Source: Cyanobacteria bacterium K_DeepCast_35m_m2_023 (GTDB lineage: Bacteria > Cyanobacteriota > Cyanobacteriia > PCC-6307 > Cyanobiaceae). Taken from it: DNA of 7,680 nt. The translations under genes were made by a program, and so were the position numbers. The stretch lies in NCBI GenBank assembly GCA_016882345.1, contig VGQR01000083.1:1-7680 (forward strand), in the 5' to 3' direction. Shown here in pieces: positions 1-5,395 of the stretch (its first letter is position 1; every line of letters begins with the position of its first letter). The notes below the pieces were generated by a model that saw only the letters and a list, made by a program, of their open reading frames with translations, was not told the origin of the DNA and made no database searches.

Positions 1-181
1 TGAGCTGCTGGTGAGTTTTCTGGCCGACAACCAAGAATACGGGCTTTACATCCCACTCGATCCGTTTTTTGTGGTGGCGCGCATGCAGGGGAATGAGGCC
101 GTACTGGTCGAAGGCGAGGAATTCGAGCGCGTTCAGCCCCGGATCGAGGCCGAACTCGAAGACCAGGAGGGGCTGCTCTGA
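1..181 (+). CDS. DUF3727-like conserved protein, C-terminal fragment
   Basis: This is the last 59 codons of a gene that begins before the window; the frame opens at base 2 and ends with TGA at 179-181. The tail contains a stretch reading EYGLYIPLDPFFVVARM followed by an acidic end (VEGEEFERVQPRIEAELEDQEG). From memory, this '(L)Y(x)PLDPFF' pattern is typical of the cyanobacterial DUF3727 family, related to the small acidic DUF1292 proteins, and such a gene commonly precedes yqeG in picocyanobacteria. No biochemical function is known to me. The stop overlaps the next start by one base (TGATG), so translation is probably coupled to yqeG. The family call rests on a short fragment and is fairly, not fully, secure. 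Confidence 0.75.
   Translation, partial: ELLVSFLADNQEYGLYIPLDPFFVVARMQGNEAVLVEGEEFERVQPRIEAELEDQEGLL
165..170 (+). promoter_or_regulatory. Ribosome binding site of yqeG
   Basis: AGGAGG lies 10 bases before the ATG at 181, inside the end of the upstream gene. It is one of only two strong Shine-Dalgarno matches in the window and supports the ATG at 181 as the yqeG start. Confidence 0.6.
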
Positions 182-690
182 TGCTGCGGCAGCTGCTGAG
201 GCCCAACTGGCTGCTCGAGAAGACTCTCGCTGAACTGCCGTTGCAGCAGCTGCTTGACCAGCCGATCAAAGCGCTGGTGCTCGATGTCGATCGCACCCTG
301 TTGCCCAGGCATCGTTCGACCTTGCCCGAGCCGGCCCTTCGCTGGCTTGAAATGGCCAAAGCCCAACTGCCGATTCACCTTTTGAGCAACAATCCCTCCC
401 GACAGCGCATCGGGGCGGTGGCCGCTCAACTCGATCTCCCGTTCACGACGGCGGCAGGCAAACCCCGGCGCAGCGCCCTGCGCCGGGTGCTGGCCCAACT
501 CGACGTCGCACCCGCACAGGTGGCGCTGGTCGGAGACCGGCTGTTCACCGATGTCATCGCCGGCAACCGCCTCGGGCTGTTCACGGTGCTGGTACGGCCG
601 ATCGACCCCAACGGTCAACCATGCCGTCGGGACCACCTGCAGCGGTTTGAGCTGCAGGTGGCTCGCCTGGTGGGCACACACCTGGGTTAA
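181..690 (+). CDS. YqeG-family HAD IIIA-type phosphatase
   Basis: A 169-residue protein with the full set of haloacid dehalogenase signatures. Motif I is LDVDRTLL with D35 (nucleophile) and D37 (acid/base). Motif II is LLSNN with S69. Motif III has K94 in AAGKPRR. Motif IV is VGDRLFTD with D119 and D124, which would bind Mg2+. The motif I Gly of the usual DxDGT is Arg here (R38), which I recall as common in cyanobacterial YqeG proteins. The length and absence of a large cap domain match the YqeG/HAD IIIA family, relatives of the mitochondrial phosphatidylglycerophosphate phosphatase Gep4. A phosphatidylglycerophosphate phosphatase role is possible but not shown by sequence alone. The start is fixed by an AGGAGG site and by overlap with the upstream stop. 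The end lies three bases before proB. An 11-bp inverted repeat sits inside its 3' end. Confidence 0.9.
   Translation: MLRQLLRPNWLLEKTLAELPLQQLLDQPIKALVLDVDRTLLPRHRSTLPEPALRWLEMAKAQLPIHLLSNNPSRQRIGAVAAQLDLPFTTAAGKPRRSALRRVLAQLDVAPAQVALVGDRLFTDVIAGNRLGLFTVLVRPIDPNGQPCRRDHLQRFELQVARLVGTHLG
633..661 (+). other. Perfect 11-bp inverted repeat inside the end of yqeG
   Basis: The arms CCACCTGCAGC (633-643) and GCTGCAGGTGG (651-661) are exactly complementary, separated by seven bases (GGTTTGA). They lie in frame within yqeG codons encoding HLQRFELQV, about 30 bases before the stop and about 30 before proB. As RNA this would be a stable GC-rich hairpin. There is no T-run after it, so a simple intrinsic terminator is unlikely. 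A role in mRNA stability or in separating yqeG and proB expression is inference. Confidence 0.5.
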
Positions 691-694
691 CCCA
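683..694 (+). repeat. 12-bp palindrome across the yqeG stop and proB start
   Basis: TGGGTTAACCCA reads the same on both strands. It contains the TAA stop of yqeG and ends on the A of the proB ATG. A 12-bp palindrome can occur by chance a few times in a window this size, so any operator role is speculative; its exact placement on the gene junction is the reason for listing it. Confidence 0.35.
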
Positions 695-1824
695 TGGCGC
701 AGCACCGTTCCAGGCGCCTGGTGGTCAAGGTGGGCACCAGCCTGCTGCGGGGCAACAGCGCGCGCTCGACGGCAGCGGTCATCACTGACCTGGCCGCCAG
801 CCTGAGCCGTGCCCAAACCCGTGGCGATCGGGTCGTTCTGGTGACCAGCGGGGCGGTGGGGCTGGGCTGTGCTGCCCTCGGACTCGAGCGGCGACCCAGC
901 GAAGTTCAGGCGCTGCAGGCGGCTGCCGCCGTCGGCCAGGGACGGCTGATGGGTCTGTACCAGGATGCCTTTGCGCTGCGGGGCCTCAGCGTGGCCCAGG
1001 TGCTGCTGACCCGCGGAGATCTGGCCTCCAGGCGCCGTTACCAGAACGCTTGCCGCACCCTGGACCATCTGCTGGGTTGGGGCGTTGTGCCCGTGGTCAA
1101 TGAGAACGACACCCTGGCCACCGATGAGTTGCGGTTTGGCGACAACGACACCCTGTCAGCCCTGGTGGCTGTGGCCACCGCTGCCGACGAACTGATCCTG
1201 CTGACCGATGTGGATCGTCTTTACTCGGGCGACCCGCGCCAGGATCCCGAGGCCAGGCCCATCGCTGAAGTGCGCGATCTGGCCGAACTCAACAGCCTGT
1301 CCGGCGTCGCCAGCGGAGGCGGCCAGTGGGGCACCGGCGGCATGACCACCAAACTCACGGCAGCCCGCATCGCCACCGCCAGCGGGATCCGCGTGCGACT
1401 GGCCGATGGTCGCGACCCGGCCGTGCTTGAGACGATCCTGGCCAAGACGCAAAGCGTTGGCAGCGCCGATCTGCCGGGAACCGTGTTTCAGCCGGCCGCC
1501 CGGCCGCTACCCAATCGCAAGGGCTGGTTGGCCCATGCGCTGGTGCCCCGCGGCAGCCTGCGTCTCGACGCTGGCGCCCAGCAGGCCCTGCTGCAGCGCG
1601 GCGCCTCACTGCTGGCGGTGGGCATCCGTTCAGTCGAAGGAACGTTTGAACGTCACGACGCGGTCAGGCTGTTGGGGGCCGATGGGCGCGAGCTGGGGCG
1701 CGGTCTCAGCCAGCTCAGCAGCAGCGAACTCACCGCCCTGCTGGGTCAGAGCGGGATTGAGGTGGTGCATCGCGATCAGCTGGTGCTCACCGGCGGCGAA
1801 GCGCTGCTCAGTGGACCGCCTTAG
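694..1824 (+). CDS. proB: Glutamate 5-kinase
   Basis: A 376-residue cytosolic enzyme that phosphorylates L-glutamate with ATP to gamma-glutamyl phosphate, the first and usually proline-inhibited step of proline synthesis. The N-terminal amino acid kinase domain (about 1-260) shows VVKVGTSLL (10-18, K12), TSGAVGLG (51-58), VVNENDT (134-140), FGDNDTLSALVA (148-159), LLTDVDRLYSGDP (169-181) and GTGGMTTK (213-220, K220). A C-terminal PUA domain follows (about 275-360). This two-domain form and length match the E. coli type (367 residues). The start at 694 is three bases after yqeG with no visible Shine-Dalgarno, suggesting reinitiation by terminating ribosomes. The next gene, lpxD, begins 24 bases after the stop. 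proA, the next pathway step, is not in the window. Confidence 0.97.
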   Translation: MAQHRSRRLVVKVGTSLLRGNSARSTAAVITDLAASLSRAQTRGDRVVLVTSGAVGLGCAALGLERRPSEVQALQAAAAVGQGRLMGLYQDAFALRGLSVAQVLLTRGDLASRRRYQNACRTLDHLLGWGVVPVVNENDTLATDELRFGDNDTLSALVAVATAADELILLTDVDRLYSGDPRQDPEARPIAEVRDLAELNSLSGVASGGGQWGTGGMTTKLTAARIATASGIRVRLADGRDPAVLETILAKTQSVGSADLPGTVFQPAARPLPNRKGWLAHALVPRGSLRLDAGAQQALLQRGASLLAVGIRSVEGTFERHDAVRLLGADGRELGRGLSQLSSSELTALLGQSGIEVVHRDQLVLTGGEALLSGPP

Positions 1825-1848
1825 CATCGGCTCAGCCAGTCACCGGGC

Positions 1849-2901
1849 ATGCGTTTCAGCACCCTACTCAGCCACCTCAGCGAGGTGACTGAGGCCAGTC
1901 CCAGGAATTTGGCCGACGACCCTGAGCTGGCCGGGGCCAGTGCCCTCGATCAGGCCACCAGCGGACAGCTCAGTTTTCTCGAACCCGGCAACGCTCTGAC
2001 TGCTGCCCTAGGGGCGACCGCGGCCAGCGCCATGTTGATTCCGGCCCGTGGCGAAGAGGCCCAGGCGTTGCAACAGCAGGCCAACGACCGCGGTCTGGCC
2101 TGGATCGCCCTGGCCGATCCGCGGCTGGCCTTTGCTGAAGCGCTCGATGCCCTCTATCCCCGGGCGCCCAAGACAGCTGGCGTTCACCCCAGCGCCGTGA
2201 TTGATCCGGCTGCCCAGGTGGATCCGTCGGCCCACATCGGCGCCCATGTAGTGATAGGTGCAGCCGTCTCAGTCGCCGCTGGCTGCACGATCCATGCCAA
2301 CGCCACCCTTTACGCCGACGTGGTGCTCGCAGACGGCTGCGAGATCCACAGCGGCGCCGTGTTGCATCCGGGCTCGCGTCTGGGCCGGGGCTGTGTGGTG
2401 CACTCCAATGCTGTGATCGGCAGCGAAGGCTTCGGGTTTGTGCCGACCGCCAGCGGCTGGCGCAAGATGCCCCAGACCGGCCAGGTGGTTCTCGAAGACG
2501 GGGTCGAGGTGGGTTGCGGCAGCACGATCGATCGCCCCTCGGTGGGCCAGACCCGCATTGGCGCCGGCAGCAAGATCGACAACCTGGTGCACATCGGCCA
2601 CGGGGTGGTCACCGGCCAGGGCTGTGCCCTGGCCGCCCAGGTGGGCATCGCCGGTGGGGCGCGCCTGGGCAACGGCGTCATCCTGGCGGGCCAGGTGGGG
2701 CTGGCCAACAAGGCCGTGATGGGCGATCGCTCGATTGCTTCCTCCAAGTCAGGAGTGCATGGCGAAGTGGCCGCCGGCGAAGTGGTCAGCGGTTATCCGG
2801 CCATTCCCAACCGCCTGTGGTTGCGCTGCTCGGCCGCCTTCAACAAGCTGCCTGACTTGGTCAAGGCGGTGCGTCAGCTCGAAAAACGCCAACAGCCCTG
2901 A
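1849..2901 (+). CDS. lpxD: UDP-3-O-acylglucosamine N-acyltransferase (lipid A synthesis)
   Basis: A 350-residue enzyme of the LpxD family, which transfers a 3-hydroxyacyl chain from acyl carrier protein to UDP-3-O-acyl-glucosamine, the third step of lipid A synthesis. The N-terminal part (about 1-100) is the uridine-binding region and includes the family pattern [13 protein letters not shown]. The middle (about 112-310) is a left-handed beta-helix of hexapeptide repeats. GSEGFGF (191-197) aligns with the GxxGFG loop, and [12 protein letters not shown] places H251 at the catalytic histidine (E. coli H239). A short helical tail ([11 protein letters not shown]) ends the protein, as in the family. 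The start MRFS resembles picocyanobacterial LpxD N-termini as I remember them. The other lipid A genes are not nearby. A long hairpin overlaps codons 7-15. Confidence 0.96.
   Translation: MRFSTLLSHLSEVTEASPRNLADDPELAGASALDQATSGQLSFLEPGNALTAALGATAASAMLIPARGEEAQALQQQANDRGLAWIALADPRLAFAEALDALYPRAPKTAGVHPSAVIDPAAQVDPSAHIGAHVVIGAAVSVAAGCTIHANATLYADVVLADGCEIHSGAVLHPGSRLGRGCVVHSNAVIGSEGFGFVPTASGWRKMPQTGQVVLEDGVEVGCGSTIDRPSVGQTRIGAGSKIDNLVHIGHGVVTGQGCALAAQVGIAGGARLGNGVILAGQVGLANKAVMGDRSIASSKSGVHGEVAAGEVVSGYPAIPNRLWLRCSAAFNKLPDLVKAVRQLEKRQQP
1867..1893 (+). other. Near-perfect hairpin in the first codons of lpxD
   Basis: The outer arms CTCAG (1867-1871) and CTGAG (1889-1893) and inner arms CACCTC (1873-1878) and GAGGTG (1882-1887) form 11 base pairs with one C/A mismatch and an AGC triloop. 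The structure begins 18 bases after the lpxD ATG, where folding can affect early elongation or initiation. It also sits only about 45 bases after the proB stop. Any regulatory role is inference. Confidence 0.45.
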
Positions 2902-2921
2902 AGGGGTCGCCGCGTAGTTTC

Positions 2922-2945
2922 GGTCGAGGTTGTCCTCCGTCGACC
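2922..2945 (+). promoter_or_regulatory. Inverted repeat in the leuB leader
   Basis: The 48-base spacer before leuB contains GGTCGA (2922-2927) and its exact reverse complement TCGACC (2940-2945), with a 12-base loop in which GG/CC can also pair. The right arm ends four bases before the leuB ATG, so a folded leader would place the start codon next to a stem. An alternative small stem (GAGG with CCTC, TTGT loop) is mutually exclusive with the outer one. I see no leader peptide rich in leucine codons, so classical attenuation is not supported. Confidence 0.35.
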
Positions 2946-2949
2946 CTCC

Positions 2950-4032
2950 ATGACCAGCTATCGGATCACCCTGCTCGCCGGCGATGGCATCGGACCGGAG
3001 ATCACGGCCGTGGCGCGCCAGCTGCTCGATGTGGTCAGCCGGACCCATGGTTTTGCCCTCACCTACGACGAGCAACCGATGGGCGGCGCCGCGATTGACG
3101 CCTGCGGCGAACCGCTGCCAGACAGCACTCTGGCGGCCTGCAAAGCCAGTGATGCGGTGCTGCTGGCGGCCATCGGCTCGCCCCAGTACGACAGCCTCCC
3201 CCGCGAGACACGCCCCGAAACGGGGCTGCTGGGCCTGCGCGCCGGCCTGGGCCTGTTCGCCAACCTTCGGCCGGTCAAGATCATGCCCGCCCTGGCCTCG
3301 GCCAGCAGCCTGAAACCCGAGGTGATCGACGGCGTCGACCTGATGGTGGTGCGCGAACTCACCGGCGGGGTCTATTTCGGCACCCCGAAGGGCCGGGTCA
3401 AGACCGAAAGCGGCGAGCGCGGCTTCAACACCATGGCCTACAGCGACTTCGAGGTGGACCGCATCGCCAAGGTGGGCTTTGAGCTGGCGCGCCAACGTCG
3501 CGGCCAGCTGTGCTCGGTCGACAAGGCCAATGTGCTGGATGTCAGCCAGCTGTGGCGCGAGCGGGTCGAGGCGATCCACGCCGCGAGCTACAGCGATGTG
3601 AGCCTCAGCCACATGTATGTCGACAACGCCGCCATGCAATTGGTGCGGGCCCCAAAGCAGTTCGATGTGCTGTTAACCAGCAACCTGTTCGGCGACATCC
3701 TCAGCGATGAGGCTGCCATGCTCACCGGCTCGATCGGCATGCTGCCCTCGGCGTCCCTGGGTGAGGGTGGCCCCGGCCTGTTTGAACCGATCCATGGCTC
3801 GGCCCCCGACATCGCTGGCCAGGACAAAGCCAACCCCATGGCCATGGTGCTCAGCGCCGCCATGCTGTTGCGCATTGCCCTCAAGCAGGACGCTGCCGCA
3901 GCCGATCTCGAAGCAGCCGTCGCTGCGGTGCTGGCCGCTGGCTATCGCACCGGTGACCTGATGCAGCCGGGGTGCATCCCCCTGGGCTGCCGGGCCATGG
4001 GAGACCAGCTGCAGGCTGCCCTCGAGGGCTGA
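2950..4032 (+). CDS. leuB: 3-isopropylmalate dehydrogenase
   Basis: A 360-residue cytosolic enzyme that oxidises and decarboxylates (2R,3S)-3-isopropylmalate to 2-oxoisocaproate with NAD+, the third step of leucine synthesis. Family landmarks in order are GDGIGPEI near the N-terminus; substrate-binding arginines R97, R107 and R135 ([15 protein letters not shown] and [12 protein letters not shown]); Y142; K192 in [10 protein letters not shown]225 in [10 protein letters not shown]249 and D253 in [12 protein letters not shown]; and the cofactor loop [15 protein letters not shown] (282-296), where D287 fits NAD rather than NADP preference. The length is normal for LeuB, and the sequence is LeuB-like rather than isocitrate dehydrogenase. 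No Shine-Dalgarno precedes the ATG. The gene is separated from lpxD by 48 bp and from prk by 58 bp. leuA, leuC and leuD are not in the window. Confidence 0.97.
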   Translation: MTSYRITLLAGDGIGPEITAVARQLLDVVSRTHGFALTYDEQPMGGAAIDACGEPLPDSTLAACKASDAVLLAAIGSPQYDSLPRETRPETGLLGLRAGLGLFANLRPVKIMPALASASSLKPEVIDGVDLMVVRELTGGVYFGTPKGRVKTESGERGFNTMAYSDFEVDRIAKVGFELARQRRGQLCSVDKANVLDVSQLWRERVEAIHAASYSDVSLSHMYVDNAAMQLVRAPKQFDVLLTSNLFGDILSDEAAMLTGSIGMLPSASLGEGGPGLFEPIHGSAPDIAGQDKANPMAMVLSAAMLLRIALKQDAAAADLEAAVAAVLAAGYRTGDLMQPGCIPLGCRAMGDQLQAALEG

Positions 4033-4039
4033 GGCAGGA

Positions 4040-4059
4040 GGTGGGTCCGGCGACCTGCC
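4040..4059 (+). other. Hairpin between leuB and prk
   Basis: Bases 4040-4047 and 4052-4059 can form an 8-bp RNA stem (including two G-U pairs) with a CGGC loop, starting eight bases after the leuB stop. An alternative 6-bp stem pairs GGCAGG (4033-4038) with CCTGCC (4054-4059). No T-run follows, so it is at best a weak terminator or part of the prk 5' leader. Confidence 0.3.
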
Positions 4060-4090
4060 AAACTCGCCCAGAGTTCATGGGTCTCCGCGC

Positions 4091-4993
4091 ATGTCGAAGC
4101 GTCATCCGATCGTGTCTGTCACCGGTTCCTCCGGCGCCGGTACCAGCACGGTCAAGCGAGCCTTCGAGCACATCTTCAAGCGCGAAGGCATCACCCCGGC
4201 CGTGGTCGAGGGCGATAGCTACCACCGCTACGAGCGCGGCCCGATGAAGGAGGCCATGGCGGCCGCGTTGGCCAAAGGGGAAAATTTCTCCCACTTCGGT
4301 CCTGAGGCCAACCTGTTCGACAAGCTCGAGGAGCTGTTCAAGAGTTACGGCGAAACCGGCACCGCCCAGAAGCGCTACTACCTGCACTCGGTCGAAGAGG
4401 CCGCCGAGCACAACGCTCGCCTCGGCACCAACCTCGACCCCGGACAATTCACCCCCTGGGAACCGATTCCGGCCGGCACCGACCTGCTCTTCTACGAGGG
4501 CCTGCACGGCGGGGTGAAGGGTGAGGGGTACGACGTGGCTGGCCTGGCCGACCTGCTGGTGGGCGTCGTCCCGGTGGTCAACCTGGAGTGGATCCAGAAG
4601 ATCGCCCGCGACAACAAGGAGCGCGGCTATTCGGCCGAAGCCACCGTCGACACGATCCTGCGGCGGATGCCCGATTACATCAACCACATCTGCCCCCAGT
4701 TCAGCCGCACCGACATCAACTTCCAGCGGGTCTCGACGGTGGACACCTCCAACCCGTTCATGATTCGCGACATCCCCACCCCGGATGAATCGTTCGTGAT
4801 CATTCACTTCCGCAAGGGCGCGCGCGAGAAGTGGGGGATCGACTTCGCCTACCTGCTCGACATGATCCACGACTCGTTCATGTCCAGCCCCACCTCGATT
4901 GTGGTCAATGGCGGCAAGATGGGATTCGCGATGGAGCTGATTCTCACCCCGATCATTCACCGCATGATCGAGGAAAAGAAGACGCTCGGTTGA
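4091..4993 (+). CDS. prk: Phosphoribulokinase, class I (CbbP-like)
   Basis: A 300-residue protein closely resembling the short, octameric phosphoribulokinases of proteobacteria (Rhodobacter CbbP). It phosphorylates ribulose 5-phosphate with ATP to ribulose 1,5-bisphosphate, the RuBisCO substrate. The P-loop is TGSSGAGTST (11-20). VEGDSYHRYER holds D42, H45 and R49, the same numbering as the functional residues of the Rhodobacter enzyme. LLFYEGLHGG carries the Walker B acid E136. NLEWIQKIARD (163-173) supplies K169, R172 and D173, followed by PQFSRTDINFQRV and VDTSNPF. It is not the longer (about 330 residues) class II enzyme of plants and most beta-cyanobacteria. It has a single cysteine (in HICPQFS), so the thioredoxin/CP12 cysteine pair of class II enzymes is absent. 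No Shine-Dalgarno is visible. A structured spacer follows. Confidence 0.93.
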   Translation: MSKRHPIVSVTGSSGAGTSTVKRAFEHIFKREGITPAVVEGDSYHRYERGPMKEAMAAALAKGENFSHFGPEANLFDKLEELFKSYGETGTAQKRYYLHSVEEAAEHNARLGTNLDPGQFTPWEPIPAGTDLLFYEGLHGGVKGEGYDVAGLADLLVGVVPVVNLEWIQKIARDNKERGYSAEATVDTILRRMPDYINHICPQFSRTDINFQRVSTVDTSNPFMIRDIPTPDESFVIIHFRKGAREKWGIDFAYLLDMIHDSFMSSPTSIVVNGGKMGFAMELILTPIIHRMIEEKKTLG

Positions 4994-4997
4994 TTGA

Positions 4998-5046
4998 CTG
5001 ACAGCGTCAGAACCACTGCGCTCTGTCTAATCTGAGCGCAGTTGGT
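4998..5046 (+). terminator. Tandem hairpins after prk (possible terminator or 3' stabiliser)
   Basis: Five bases after the prk stop, CTGAC-AGC-GTCAG (4998-5010) forms a 5-bp stem. It is followed at once by a larger hairpin: ACTGCGCTC (5015-5023) is the exact reverse complement of GAGCGCAGT (5034-5042), with a 10-base loop. The stem extends by ACC/GGT (5012-5014 with 5044-5046) if T5043 is bulged. There is no T-run downstream, so classical factor-independent termination is uncertain; protection of the prk mRNA 3' end is an alternative. The loop contains TCTAAT (5026-5031), which resembles a -10 box, but no good -35 is at the right distance. Confidence 0.45.
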
Positions 5047-5048
5047 CT

Positions 5049-5054
5049 GGGAGG
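5049..5054 (+). promoter_or_regulatory. Strong ribosome binding site before an ATC codon
   Basis: GGGAGG lies six bases before ATC at 5061, an ideal spacing for initiation. No ATG, GTG or TTG occurs within normal reach of this site in any frame; the first conventional start in the downstream frame is TTG at 5100, 45 bases away. The site therefore argues for initiation at ATC 5061. Confidence 0.55.
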
Positions 5055-5060
5055 CCCGCC

Positions 5061-5387
5061 ATCACCAGCCACCCGAGCGAGCTCTCGTTTCGCATTGCCT
5101 TGCGTTCCTGTCAACAGCGTCGGCGTCTGCAGCGATTCGAGCCCAGCCTCGACCGCGTCAACAGTGCCGTCCTGATTGAGCGCGCCCGCCGGGTGTTCTG
5201 GCGCTATTGGCAACAGGGGGCCGCCCCATCGGCTGCCCCCTGCGGGGTGGTGCTTCAAGGCAACAGCGGCAAGGTGGTGTTTGACCTCACAGCGCTGTTG
5301 CCAGACGAAGAGTTTGTCCCTGTCGAATGGATTCAGGGCCGCGGCACGGCCCCGTCGGGGCGCAGCCCACGGACCCGCACCGGTTGA
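5061..5387 (+). CDS. Small basic protein of unknown function, apparent ATC start
   Basis: I do not recognise this protein. From ATC at 5061 it would be 108 residues; from the first conventional start (TTG 5100) 95 residues. The frame stays open upstream only to TAA at 5028. The ATC is preferred because GGGAGG sits six bases upstream and because codons 5061-5099 keep the G/C-rich third positions of coding DNA here. The N-terminal half is strongly basic and probably helical (about residues 8-52, with RQQ/RRR-rich stretches and FWRYWQQ at 46-52). The C-terminal half reads like a small beta unit (GVVLQGNSGKVVFDLTALLPDEEFVPVEWIQG, 62-93) with an acidic patch, then a Gly/Arg/Pro-rich tail. No signal peptide, membrane segment or metal site is evident. 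It lies between prk and a prepilin peptidase, ending eight bases before the latter. Confidence 0.7.
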   Translation: MTSHPSELSFRIALRSCQQRRRLQRFEPSLDRVNSAVLIERARRVFWRYWQQGAAPSAAPCGVVLQGNSGKVVFDLTALLPDEEFVPVEWIQGRGTAPSGRSPRTRTG

Positions 5388-5395
5388 GAGACGCC

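Noticed and set aside
133..1068. A 311-codon minus-strand open frame opposite yqeG and proB
   Set aside because: It is a mirror of coding DNA with biased third positions; the product is Gln/His/Gly-rich with no recognisable domain.
2723..2730. GCGATCGC, the cyanobacterial HIP1 octamer
   Set aside because: I found only one full copy in the window, inside lpxD, which is not an enrichment in GC-rich DNA. It does not support a HIP1-rich lineage.
2749..4960. Long minus-strand frames opposite leuB and prk (2749-3639 and 3881-4960)
   Set aside because: Both overlap certain enzymes on the plus strand and lack any domain pattern or plausible ribosome-binding context.
5026..5031. TCTAAT as a -10 promoter box after prk
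   Set aside because: No -35-like hexamer is at 16-18 bases; CTGACA at 4998-5003 is 22 bases away. The motif lies in the loop of a strong hairpin.
5327..5395. An upstream ATG that would extend the prepilin peptidase by 23 residues
   Set aside because: It would overlap the preceding gene by about 60 bases and add residues unlike the family N-terminus; ATG 5396 is better placed.
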